From: Pseudomonas sp. TH31 | GTDB taxonomy: Bacteria > Pseudomonadota > Gammaproteobacteria > Pseudomonadales > Pseudomonadaceae | Reading direction: 5' to 3' | Length of the DNA: 64,000 bases | Assembly: GCF_016650815.1 (NCBI RefSeq) | Contig: NZ_JAEKEZ010000023.1 | Coordinates: forward strand, 62,001-126,000 | Shown here: positions 8,470 to 16,735 of the stretch, piece by piece | Position numbering within the stretch: the first letter of the stretch is position 1 | Layout of the letters: each line of letters opens with the position of its first letter | Made by a program: the position numbers and the translations under genes | The notes under the pieces: generated by a model | Seen by the model: the letters and a program-made list of their open reading frames with translations, nothing else | Databases searched by the model: none | Told to the model about the DNA's origin: nothing

Positions 8470-9788
8470 TCAGTTCAGTTGCAGGGTTGAGTTGAACTGA
8501 CTGATCGCATCCACCACATGCCGCGACCCTTTTTGAATCTCCAGAATCACCTCCCCGCCTCGTTCGCCAGCTCCACGCCTAGCCCGGTTCGGCTCAAGCT
8601 CGATTGCATGCTCGACACCGCACTCAGCGACAAATCATGGTTTTTGCGCACCACCTCGACAATCTCCAGCGTTGCCTGGCTGGTCCGGGCCGCGAGGCTG
8701 CGGACTTCATCGGCCACCACCGCAAACCCGCGCCCATGTTCCCCGGCCCGGGCCGCTTCGATGGCAGCGTTGAGTGCCAGCAGGTTGGTCTGGTCGGCGA
8801 TGCCGCGAATGGTCTGGACGATGGTGCCGATGATGTCGGACTGTTTGCTCACCGCATCAATGCTCAAGGCCGCCTCGTTGAGGTCGCGGGAAATGTCCTG
8901 AATGATCTGCACCGTTTGCTGAACCACCTGGGAACCTTTCTGCGCACAGGCGTCGTTTTGTACCGAGGTGCTGTGGGCCGATTCCGCGGCCGTTTGCAAG
9001 GTGGTGACTTGGTGGGTGATGTCGCTGGCGAACTTGACCACTTTGTACAACCGGCCCTTGGTATCGAACAGCGGGTTGTAGGACGCTTCCAGGAATACCG
9101 TATGACCGTACTTGTCTTTGCGTTCAAAACGATGCGAGTGATATTCGCCACGATTGAGTGACGCCCAGAACGCTTTGTACTGCGCGGACTCGGCTTCAGC
9201 ACGGTGACAGAACAGGCTGTGATGCTGGCCGACGACTTCGTTGAGCGAGTAATGCATGGTTTTCAGGAAGTTTTCGTTGGCGGTGATGACCCGGCCGTCG
9301 GGGGTGAATTCGATCGTGGCCATGGAGCGCCCGATGGCCGCGAGCATGCTTTCGTTTTCATGCTCTTTATAGATTCGTTCAGAGATGTCCGCGGCGACTT
9401 TAACCACGCTTCGGACCTGGCGATCAGCCCCAAACACCGGCATGTAACTGGCTTCAAGCCAGATCTCTTTGCCCGCCTTGTTCAACCGCACAAAGGTGCC
9501 ACTGACGGGCTCGCCGCGGGCCAGATCGCGCCATAACTTGGCGTATTCCTCGCTGCGATAGAACGCTTCCTCACAGAAGATGCGGTGGTGTTTACCGCGA
9601 ACTTCTTCGACGCTGTAACCCATGCTCGCGCAAAAGTTTTCGTTGGCGTCGAGCACGATGCCTTCGGGGCTGAATTCGATCATCGCCATCGAGCGACTGA
9701 CCGCCGCCAACTTGGCGTTGGTCTCGGTCAATGCACAGTTGAAGCGTTCGATCTCCAGCAAGTCAGCCTTGTGATGTAGGTTGAACAT
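8470..9788 (-). CDS. PAS-PAS methyl-accepting chemotaxis protein, BdlA-like (frameshifted near the 3' end)
   Basis: Soluble chemoreceptor with two tandem PAS/PAC domains (about 30-140 and 150-260), then an MCP signalling domain with the tip ADQTNLLALNAAIEAARAGE. There is no transmembrane segment, and the architecture matches the biofilm-dispersion sensor BdlA. As written, the frame stops at 8547 after ANEAGR. Restoring one base near 8553-8558 gives EVILEIQKGSRHVVDAISQF and a stop at 8470, for 439 residues. The lost piece is only the last 26 residues, but the conserved continuation shows that the frame break is secondary. Confidence 0.85.
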
Positions 9789-10223
9789 GGCTCTATCACC
9801 TTAAGCGCGTTTTTTTGATTGATGAAAGTTCCTGGTCTTTCAAGATCTACCACTACGTTCCACGGAACAGGCACACGCCTCCCTCCACAGGAAGGATTTG
9901 TCAGGTGATAAATGATGTTTAATCAGAGAGTCCCTGCCGCGACGCTCTTATCAAGGCATCCTTCTCTTGATAGCCCGGAAAGGCCAACCCTAACGTTTTG
10001 CCAAGTAACTCCATTTACCGGATGGCTCCTTGTTGTTCAGCGTCGGTGCCTTGGGTCGCGCACTCTGCCGCTTATGTCCCGGTGCACACTTTCCCAGTCA
10101 CGAACCATTCATTTCTGTGACTGAAACAGTTAGTTACGACTGAGCATAGCCAGTGAAATGCCGGATGCAATGCCATTAGTCGGCCAGTATTCAGCACAAA
10201 ATCGGTTCAGCCTCCATTGCCGA
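9789..10223. other. 435-bp region without a recognisable gene
   Basis: The part nearest 9789 must hold the promoter of the BdlA-like gene. A small palindrome GTTCCACGGAAC lies at about 9858. I see no convincing coding frame, RNA gene or repeat. Confidence 0.6.
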
Positions 10224-10425
10224 TCATTGATCGGCGAGCATGCCCAGCAATGTTTGTACTGCGGCCGACGGGGCCTTGCGTGCCGCCACCACCAGGGAAA
10301 ACTCGCGATCGATCGGCGGGGCTAACCGAACCACCCGCAGGCCCTGGCGGTTGGCCGGCAGTGTCATTTCCGGCACCAGGGTCACGCCGATGTTTTCTCG
10401 CACCAGGGTGAACGCGCGGCTGTTG
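10224..10425 (-). pseudogene. LysR regulator remnant (C-terminal end only)
   Basis: The reverse strand reads ENIGVTLVPEMTLPANRQGL and continues to a stop at 10224, matching the last 65 or so residues of a LysR effector domain. The rest of the gene, including the DNA-binding domain, is missing. The fragment abuts a GST fragment on the opposite strand at about 10425. Confidence 0.75.
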
Positions 10426-10617
10426 AGTCAGACGCTGGAGCGGCAGGATTTGATGGCGGGTGGGTTCAGCATGGCCGATGCGTATCTGTTTACGGTGTTG
10501 CGCTGGGCCTCGGTGTCTGGCATCGAGTTGGATCAGTGGCCGGCGTTGGTGCGGTTTCAGGCCAGGATAGATTTGCGGCCTACCGTGAAGGCGGCGTTGG
10601 CGGCGGAATTGGCGTAA
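10426..10617 (+). pseudogene. Glutathione S-transferase remnant (C-terminal end only)
   Basis: The plus strand reads GGFSMADAYLFTVLRWA and IDLRPTVKAALAAELA before the stop at 10617, typical of the C-terminal GST domain. The thioredoxin-like half is missing. Together with the LysR piece this looks like a divergent LysR-GST pair that lost both 5' ends and the shared promoter in one deletion. Confidence 0.75.
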
Positions 10618-10629
10618 GGCTTTAGATCA

Positions 10630-10722
10630 TTCGCGAGCAGGCTCGCTCCCACAGGAGACCTCCAGTGAACACAGAATTCGTGAACACCAAAAATCCAATG
10701 TGGGAGCGGGCTTGCTCGCGAA
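10630..10722. repeat. REP pair (GAGCAGGCTCGC class)
   Basis: TCGCGAGCAGGCTCGCTCCC and its near reverse complement, ending at 10722, flank a centre of about 40 bp. Confidence 0.87.
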
Positions 10723-10774
10723 AGCTATCGATCAGGCACCACAAAAACATCAGAAAAAACCTACAAACTCCCAC

Positions 10775-11773
10775 TCACCCTGGTCGCCACCTCCCCGGCA
10801 CCCAAGCCTTCCACACCTGCGGCTGATCGCGCAAAAACGCTTGCGCCACCTGACGCGGTTGCAAACGTTTTTCGCTCATCTGCGCCAGGGTCTGGTTCAG
10901 CAGGCCAATCGGCAAGTCGACCTTTTCAAAGAACGCCACCAGGTCCGGGTACTGCGTCTTGAACGGCGCGGACACACCAATCGCCAGGCTGGCCGGCATT
11001 GAACGGGTGCCCCTCGGATGCGGGTTGTTGGCATCGGCCAGGGTCTTCCAGGCTTCGGCATCGAACGGCGGCTCTTCGAGTTTCACCAGTTTGAAACGGC
11101 CCAACAACGGTGTCGGCGACCAGTAGTAGAACAGCACCGGTTTGCCACGACGGATCGACGACGCCACCTCGGCATCCAGCGCCGCGCCGGAGCCGGTGCG
11201 GAAGTTGACGTAGTCGGCGGTCAGGTCATAGGCCTTGAGTTTCTGGCTGTTGACGATCTCCGAAGTCCAACCGGTGGGGCTGTTGAGGAAGCGGCCACGG
11301 CTCGGGTCTTCCGGGTCGCGGAACACGTCTTTGTAGCGGGCCAGATCAGCAACGGATTTCAGCTGCGGAGCCAACGGCTTGATGCCGCGTTCCGGGTCAC
11401 CCTTGATCACGTATTCCGGTACCCACCAGCCTTCGGTGGCGCCTTTGACGGTATCGCCGAGGCCGAACACCTTGCCTTCAGCCGAGGCCTTGACCCACGC
11501 CGGACTGCGTCCGGCCCATTCTTCGCCGATCACCTGGATATCGTTCCTGGACAGCGCCGCTTCGAGGCTGACGGTGCTGCCGGGCAAGGTGTCGGTCGGG
11601 TAGCCGTAACCTTTCTCGACGATCAGTCGCAGGACTTCGGTGATGAAACTGCCGCTTTCCCAGGCAATGTCGCCAAAGTGGATCGGCGTGATCTTTTCGG
11701 CGGCGGGAGCCTGGGTAGCTACGAGGCTCAGGGCCAGCAGCGAACTGCCGAGCAGGGTTTTGATCGATCTCAT
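10775..11773 (-). CDS. OpuAC-type (glycine betaine/quaternary amine) ABC substrate-binding protein
   Basis: 332 residues with a signal peptide ending near residue 24 (TQAPAA), then a ProX/OpuAC-like binding domain (FGDIAWESGSFITEVLRLIV, VIGEEWAGRSPAW). It should act in the periplasm. There is no permease or ATPase gene nearby. Its ATG overlaps the stop of an ECF sigma factor gene (ATGA), so the two are translationally coupled. Choline, betaine or carnitine are possible ligands; which one cannot be told. Confidence 0.85.
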   Translation of the reverse strand: MRSIKTLLGSSLLALSLVATQAPAAEKITPIHFGDIAWESGSFITEVLRLIVEKGYGYPTDTLPGSTVSLEAALSRNDIQVIGEEWAGRSPAWVKASAEGKVFGLGDTVKGATEGWWVPEYVIKGDPERGIKPLAPQLKSVADLARYKDVFRDPEDPSRGRFLNSPTGWTSEIVNSQKLKAYDLTADYVNFRTGSGAALDAEVASSIRRGKPVLFYYWSPTPLLGRFKLVKLEEPPFDAEAWKTLADANNPHPRGTRSMPASLAIGVSAPFKTQYPDLVAFFEKVDLPIGLLNQTLAQMSEKRLQPRQVAQAFLRDQPQVWKAWVPGRWRPG

Positions 11774-12318
11774 GCGGACCTCTGGGTCAAAGGTGTTCGA
11801 TTTAAGGATTCATTGGCGCTGTGCTGGACGCACAAAGCCTGGGAGCGGGTCATGTAGACGCTGACCGAACGCTGGGAAATGCCCAGTTCGGCGGCGATTT
11901 GCGGATAGGTCAGGCCATCGATTCGCGATAACAGGAACGTCGCCCGGACCTTGCCCGGCAAGCGTTCGAGCGTGCGGTCGAGGCCATGCAAGGCTTGGGT
12001 CAGTTGCAGCAGGTCTTCGGGCGATCTCGCCTGATGCGGGTCGAGTGGCCACCATTGATCGAGGTGCTGGCGCTCCAGATCCCGGCGGCGCCAGAGCTGA
12101 TAGACCAGGCGTCGGGCGATGGTGCTCAGCAACGCGCGGGGTTCACGGATCGGCGTCAGCCCTGGGGACTCCAGTAGCTGGGTGAAGGTTTCGGCGGCGA
12201 TGTCTTCAACGCTGGAGCTGGCGCCCAACTGCCGGCGCAACCGTGCGCACAGCCAGGCGTAATGCGCGCGGAACAATCCGCCCACGTGGTGACGATGGGA
12301 AAGGTCGGCGCCGGACAT
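11770..12318 (-). CDS. ECF sigma factor, FecI-like
   Basis: 182 residues with sigma region 2 (about 15-85, SSVEDIAAETFTQLLE) and region 4 with the helix-turn-helix GLTYPQIAAELGISQRSVSV. FecI-type sigma factors are normally followed by a FecR anti-sigma gene and a TonB receptor. Here the next gene, overlapping by 4 bp, is an OpuAC-type binding protein, and no anti-sigma factor is seen. I infer an operon of the two. What activates the sigma factor is unknown. Confidence 0.85.
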   Translation of the reverse strand: MSGADLSHRHHVGGLFRAHYAWLCARLRRQLGASSSVEDIAAETFTQLLESPGLTPIREPRALLSTIARRLVYQLWRRRDLERQHLDQWWPLDPHQARSPEDLLQLTQALHGLDRTLERLPGKVRATFLLSRIDGLTYPQIAAELGISQRSVSVYMTRSQALCVQHSANESLNRTPLTQRSA

Positions 12319-12447
12319 AGGGGCTCCTGGGGTTAGGGGTCGCTGAATGTCCGGTGATCCGGTGGCGCGATTCTAGCCAAGAGCCTTATTCTTTAATAAG
12401 ACTTAAAAAGCATTTTTATATTCGATTATTGAATTTAAAAAGGTAAG

Positions 12448-12548
12448 GTCAAAAGATCGCAGCCTTCGGCAGCTCCTACGGGGGATCGGTATTCGACGCG
12501 GGATTGATGCCCCCTGTAGGAGCTGCCGAAGGCTGCGATCTTTTGATC
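12448..12548. repeat. REP pair (GCCGAAGGC class)
   Basis: GTCAAAAGATCGCAGCCTTC and its inverted copy ending in GATCTTTTGATC lie between the PhnD-like gene and the sigma factor promoter. Confidence 0.88.
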
Positions 12549-12564
12549 CTGATCTTGATCGTAC

Positions 12565-13356
12565 CTAACGCAACCGCCCATACCCCAACGCCTCGGCCTC
12601 TTGCTGGTAATCGAGCACGATCTGATAGTCGCTTTGCGTCGCGGGTAACACCTCGCGCAAACCCAGGATCTCGACAACGTCCGGCAACTCCCGCAACGTC
12701 TCATTCATCACCTGTCGAAGCTGCTCGATTCGCTCATCGCTGGCGCTGGCAGCGGTGATGTAAGGCAAGGTCGGACTGAAGGCACTTCGAGCGATAACGC
12801 GCAAACCGGCCACTTCCCCTTCGGCGTGCCGCGCCAGGTAGGCGAAGGTCACGCTGTCGATGGCCGCCAGGTCGGCCAGGTCTTCACGCAGCCAGCGCAG
12901 GCTTTCGCGGTGGCCACCGCTGATGCCGACACGGGCGAAGAACTGTCCGTCGCGGTGCAACGGCGCCAGGCGATGGCGCAGCAGGTTCATGCCGCTGTTG
13001 GAGCCTTCGTCGTTGATCACCCCGCGACTGTTGTGAAAGGCCGGCAAGCTACGGCGCGGATCGTCGGCACGGCAGAGCAAGAGGCTGCAATGATTGCCGG
13101 CATTGCTGTCCGGGAGCTCGTAACGCGGCCGACCAACGACCCGGACCTGACCGCGTAACAAGGTCATCAGCGGATAGCCGCAGGTTTGGGTCAGCAGCAG
13201 GTTCGGGGAGCGCCAGAGGTCTGGCAGTGACAGCCCTACGGCGGTTTGGCGAGACACGCCCAGGCGCTCGATAATTCGTGTCAGCCAGACTTCATTGGCC
13301 TGGCGGATTGGCTCGGGGGCGACGTACATCAGTAGTTCGGCGAGGTGTTGTGTCAT
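12565..13356 (-). CDS. PhnD/SsuA-like phosphate/phosphonate-binding family protein
   Basis: 263 residues from the ATG at 13356 (MTQHLAELLMYV). The fold signatures of the PhnD-like type 2 periplasmic-binding family are visible: LLLTQTCGYPL near the N-terminus, INDEGSNSGMNLLRH, and a middle segment with IDSVTFAYLARH. No signal peptide precedes the domain, so it may be cytoplasmic or exported by another route. No transporter genes adjoin it. The ligand is unknown. Confidence 0.75.
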   Translation of the reverse strand: MTQHLAELLMYVAPEPIRQANEVWLTRIIERLGVSRQTAVGLSLPDLWRSPNLLLTQTCGYPLMTLLRGQVRVVGRPRYELPDSNAGNHCSLLLCRADDPRRSLPAFHNSRGVINDEGSNSGMNLLRHRLAPLHRDGQFFARVGISGGHRESLRWLREDLADLAAIDSVTFAYLARHAEGEVAGLRVIARSAFSPTLPYITAASASDERIEQLRQVMNETLRELPDVVEILGLREVLPATQSDYQIVLDYQQEAEALGYGRLR

Positions 13357-13384
13357 CGAATTCTCCCATACAACGAACATCCAA

Positions 13385-13412
13385 TGTGGGAGCGAGCAAA
13401 GCTCGCTCCCAC
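13385..13412. repeat. Single REP hairpin
   Basis: TGTGGGAGCGAGC and GCTCGCTCCCACA form a compact palindrome with a 2-bp loop, between the desaturase and the PhnD-like gene. Confidence 0.85.
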
Positions 13413-13428
13413 AAGGAATTACCTTCAT

Positions 13429-14370
13429 TCAATGAAATGGATGCTGCGGGCTGTCGATCGCCTTTACGCCATGTTGACGCCACAACTGCCCATACCCCTG
13501 CACCAAAAATCCGCCACTGCGCGCCAGCCATTGCTCGCGACGTGTCCGGTAAGCCTTGGGCAAGTCATACCAGGGCAGGCCCGGCAAGTCGTGATGCACC
13601 AGGTGCAGGTTGTTGTTCAGGAACAGCCAGCTCCACGGCCACGCCGCTTCATTGAGCACGGTACGTTGCTCGGGTTGGGCGTTCGGGCGGTGTTCATAGT
13701 AGGAGCGAATCATCGCAATCGATAGCGCCGGCACGCTGATCAGCAACAGGTAATGCCACACCGGCAGCACGCTGAAGTGTGCGATGAACGCCAGCATCAA
13801 CACCGTGAGCGTGCTGTGGGTCAGCCACATCCGCCAGGCCTGGCGCTCGCCCGCGCGCAGGCGTCGCAGTTCTTTGCGGGCCAGGGCCTGCAGTGCCATG
13901 GGCGCGCCAACCATGACGCGCCCAAGCACGGTTTTGTTCAGCCGGTGCAGGGCCTGTTTGAACACGCAGCTGCGTTGCCAGTGCGCAGCGGTGAGGTAAC
14001 GGCTTTCCGGGTCGCGACCAGGGACGGTCAGGTCTTCGTCGTGGTGATGCAGCAAATGGCTGTCGCGATAGAGGGTGTACGGAAACCACACCGCAAACGG
14101 TGCGTAACCGAGGAGTTTGTTCAGGGCCAGCCTGCGGGTGGGGTGCCCGTGGAGCAATTCGTGCTGCACCGACAACCAGAGCACCACCAGCACAATCAGC
14201 AACAGCGTGCTCCACCAAAGGCCCAGCCGGTCACTGGCCAGGACAATGCTGAACCAGGCCGCGTACACACCCATCAGCAACAACCAGGTGGGCCACTCGG
14301 TGCGAGCGGTCAGGCGTTGGCGCAGGGTTTCGATTTCTTCTCGATGGGCGGCGTCGAAGTAATGGGACAT
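13429..14370 (-). CDS. Membrane fatty acid desaturase
   Basis: 313 residues with several hydrophobic helices and the three histidine clusters of the membrane di-iron desaturase family: HELLHGH at 70-76, HLLHHHDE at 105-112, and HLVHHD in the C-terminal third. It would introduce double bonds in acyl chains or hydroxylate a related lipid substrate. The neighbouring PhnD-like gene lies downstream on the same strand, separated by a REP hairpin. The exact substrate cannot be fixed from sequence. Confidence 0.87.
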   Translation of the reverse strand: MSHYFDAAHREEIETLRQRLTARTEWPTWLLLMGVYAAWFSIVLASDRLGLWWSTLLLIVLVVLWLSVQHELLHGHPTRRLALNKLLGYAPFAVWFPYTLYRDSHLLHHHDEDLTVPGRDPESRYLTAAHWQRSCVFKQALHRLNKTVLGRVMVGAPMALQALARKELRRLRAGERQAWRMWLTHSTLTVLMLAFIAHFSVLPVWHYLLLISVPALSIAMIRSYYEHRPNAQPEQRTVLNEAAWPWSWLFLNNNLHLVHHDLPGLPWYDLPKAYRTRREQWLARSGGFLVQGYGQLWRQHGVKAIDSPQHPFH

Positions 14371-14451
14371 GGCTTTGCTCAGAACGGGACGTGTCCCTCT
14401 CTGTGCAATAGCGTGGGGAAATCTTGCAGATTATTTGACGACTTCAACGCT

Positions 14452-14547
14452 ACCCCGTAGGAGCTGCCGAAGGCTGCGATCTTTTGATTTTGCTTCTATA
14501 AAAAAACGAAGATCAAAAGATCGCAGCCTTCGGCAGCTCCTACGGGG
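14452..14547. repeat. REP pair (GCCGAAGGC class)
   Basis: Near-perfect inverted arms of about 37 bp around an AT-rich loop (CTTCTATAAAAAAACG). Confidence 0.9.
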
Positions 14548-14565
14548 AATAAGGCGACTGACTGA

Positions 14566-14676
14566 TCAGTGCCCGAACACATCCACTTTCTTGGCCTTCT
14601 TGTCCGCGCGCTTTTCATCGGCGGTTTTTGCCGGTTTTTTCTTCGCAGCTTTCTTTGAATCCATGCCTTTGGCCAT
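14566..14676 (-). CDS. Small Lys/Ala-rich protein
   Basis: 36 residues (begins MAKGMDSKKAAKKKPAK, ends KVDVFGH). A clear GGAG ribosome site lies 8 nt before the ATG. About a third of the residues are lysine, so it is strongly basic and probably disordered. I recall similar MAKGMDSKK proteins in pseudomonads but know no function. Nucleic-acid binding would fit the charge. Confidence 0.7.
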   Translation of the reverse strand: MAKGMDSKKAAKKKPAKTADEKRADKKAKKVDVFGH

Positions 14677-14779
14677 GATACGTACTCCACTCATACGGGA
14701 TGTGAAGTCAGGTATACACCTATCGCGCCGCTCGCGTTCTTTTATAATCGCCCGCTCAGCCAACCGACAGCCAAAGCCC

Positions 14780-15217
14780 ATGCCAGACACCCAGTACACC
14801 GTGCTCGACCAGCCGTTATGGCCGTTGATGAACAAGTTTTACCGCGCCCACCAATCGCCGATGAAAGCGGTGCGCGATGCTCGACTCTGGGTGGCCCGGC
14901 GCGGGGAGATCGTCGCCGCGCTGTGCTTGCGGCCGGTGGCGGGCGGGTATTGGTTGACCGGGTTGTTTGTCGATCCGGCGTGTCGCGAGCAAGGTATCGC
15001 TGCAGCACTGATCGCTGCCGCGGTGAAAGACCTCGACAGCCCGGTCTGGTTGTACTGCCATCCGGATTTGCGCGGTTTTTACGAACGCCGTGGTTTTCAC
15101 TTCGACCCGCAAATGCCTTATGCCATGGTCGAGCGCCTGAGCCGTTACGCGCGCAGCAAACCGATGATCGCCATGGGCTTAGAACCGTTGGTGAGGTCGA
15201 CCATCGATAATGTGTGA
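14780..15217 (+). CDS. GNAT-family N-acetyltransferase
   Basis: 145 residues with the GNAT fold. The acetyl-CoA loop is at REQGIAAALIAAA, preceded by LTGLFVDPACR (strand 4), and the C-terminal RGFYERRGFH is typical of the last strand and helix. It is divergent from the 36-residue protein. The substrate (amine, peptide or antibiotic) is not predictable. Confidence 0.85.
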   Translation: MPDTQYTVLDQPLWPLMNKFYRAHQSPMKAVRDARLWVARRGEIVAALCLRPVAGGYWLTGLFVDPACREQGIAAALIAAAVKDLDSPVWLYCHPDLRGFYERRGFHFDPQMPYAMVERLSRYARSKPMIAMGLEPLVRSTIDNV

Positions 15218-15278
15218 TCGACCGCTGATGGCGGCGTGCTAGCCTCGGGGTCGACTTCGACTTTGCCCAGGACGCTCC

Positions 15279-16100
15279 ATGAAACCTGCCCTACTCGCCT
15301 TGACCCTCACCGCCCTGCTTGCCCCTGTTCTGGCGCAGGCCGCCGACACTAAGCCCGTCTCCGCCGCGCAATACGCCGAGGTGCTCAAAGGCACCTGGCG
15401 AGCGCCGCAGAACGTGGTTCGCGACGTCTACCGTCATCCGCAGCAGAGCCTGCAATTCTTCGGTTTACGAGCAAACCAGACGGTTATCGAAATCACTCCA
15501 GGCGGCGGTTGGTACAGTGAACTGCTCGCGCCGCTGCTCAAGGATCACGGCACTTACATCGCTGCCGTGCAGGCGCCGACGGTCAGCGACTCCGCGCGCA
15601 AGAGTGAAGAAACCCTCAAGGCGAAATTCGCCGCAGCCCCTGCTCAATATGCCAAGGCCCACGTGGTCGAGTTCGATCCCAAGGCGCCGGAGCTCGGCAA
15701 ACCCGGTTCAGCCGATACCGTGCTGACCTTTCGCAACGTACACAACTGGGTGCTGGCGGACACCGCGCCGTTGATGTTCGAGTCGTTCTTCAAGGTCTTG
15801 AAGCCGGGCGGCGTGTTGGGTGTGGTCGATCATCGGGCCAAGGACGGGGCATCGCTGGAGGACATCAAGCACAGCGGATACCTGACCACGGCGTATGTGG
15901 TGAAACTGGCAACCGATGCCGGGTTCAAGCTTGAGGAGAAGAGCGAGATCAATGCCAACCCGAAGGACACCAAGGATTACCCTGAAGGCGTCTGGACCTT
16001 GCCGCCGGCGTTGACGTTGGGGGAGAAGGACAAGGCTAAATATCTGGCGATTGGCGAGTCGGACCGGATGACGTTGCGGTTCGTTAAACCTGGGAAATAA
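15279..16100 (+). CDS. Exported class I SAM-dependent methyltransferase-like protein
   Basis: 273 residues. A signal peptide ends near residue 21 (APVLAQAAD), so the protein is likely periplasmic. The methyltransferase motif I is VIEITPGGGWYSELLAP, and a VLKPGGVLGVVDHRA segment matches the strand 5 region. A SAM methyltransferase fold outside the cytoplasm is unusual, since no periplasmic SAM pool is known. Proteins of this family are common in Proteobacteria, but I know of no proven activity. Confidence 0.8.
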   Translation: MKPALLALTLTALLAPVLAQAADTKPVSAAQYAEVLKGTWRAPQNVVRDVYRHPQQSLQFFGLRANQTVIEITPGGGWYSELLAPLLKDHGTYIAAVQAPTVSDSARKSEETLKAKFAAAPAQYAKAHVVEFDPKAPELGKPGSADTVLTFRNVHNWVLADTAPLMFESFFKVLKPGGVLGVVDHRAKDGASLEDIKHSGYLTTAYVVKLATDAGFKLEEKSEINANPKDTKDYPEGVWTLPPALTLGEKDKAKYLAIGESDRMTLRFVKPGK

Positions 16101-16107
16101 AAGCGAA

Positions 16108-16188
16108 GATCAAAAGATCGCAGCCTTCGGCAGCTCCTACGGGTGTACACAAAACTCTGTAGGCGCTGCCGAAGGCTGCGATCTTTTG
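16108..16188. repeat. REP pair (GCCGAAGGC class)
   Basis: Inverted copies of GATCGCAGCCTTCGGCAGC (one with GCGCTGCC) between two convergent genes, where it could serve as a bidirectional terminator. Confidence 0.88.
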
Positions 16189-16193
16189 GCAGT

Positions 16194-16733
16194 TTAATCG
16201 TCGGCGTTGGGGTCGAGATCCGGGAACATCACTTCGGTAAACCCGAACTGGGTGAAATCGGTGATCCGCGACGGGTACAACCGCCCGATCAAATGATCGC
16301 ACTCATGTTGCACCACCCGCGCATGAAACCCCGAGGCAATACGCAGGATCGGCTGGCCCCTCGGGTCAACGCCCTCATAACGAATCTGCTGGTAACGATC
16401 CACCGCGCCGCGCAGGCCGGGCACCGACAGACAACCTTCGAAGCCCTCTTCCAGGGTCGGACTCAACGGCGTGATCAATGGGTTGATCAGAATCGTCTGC
16501 GGCACGGCTTCGGCGTCGGGATAGCGTTCGCTGTGCTCGAAACCGAAGATCACCAGTTGCAGGTCGACGCCGATCTGCGGCGCGGCCAGGCCAACGCCAC
16601 CCACGCTTTCCATGGTCTGGAACATGTCGTCGATCAGTTGCCACAACTCGGGGCTGTCGAACATTTCAGCAGGGACTGGCGGAGCGATTCGCAGCAGGCG
16701 CTCATCGCCCATTTTCAGGATTTCACGGATCAT
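16194..16733 (-). CDS. Peptide deformylase (second type)
   Basis: 179 residues with all three deformylase motifs: GVGLAAPQ around residue 46, EGCLSVPG around 99, and QHECDHL (metal-binding HExxH) around 140. It removes the formyl group from new N-termini. The gene is isolated from fmt, unlike the usual def locus, so this is probably an additional paralogue. The conserved motif residues are intact. Confidence 0.92.
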   Translation of the reverse strand: MIREILKMGDERLLRIAPPVPAEMFDSPELWQLIDDMFQTMESVGGVGLAAPQIGVDLQLVIFGFEHSERYPDAEAVPQTILINPLITPLSPTLEEGFEGCLSVPGLRGAVDRYQQIRYEGVDPRGQPILRIASGFHARVVQHECDHLIGRLYPSRITDFTQFGFTEVMFPDLDPNADD

Positions 16734-16735
16734 GT

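Noticed and set aside
9912..10124. 70-codon frame in the region after the chemoreceptor gene
   Set aside because: No family resemblance or ribosome site, and unusual amino-acid composition.
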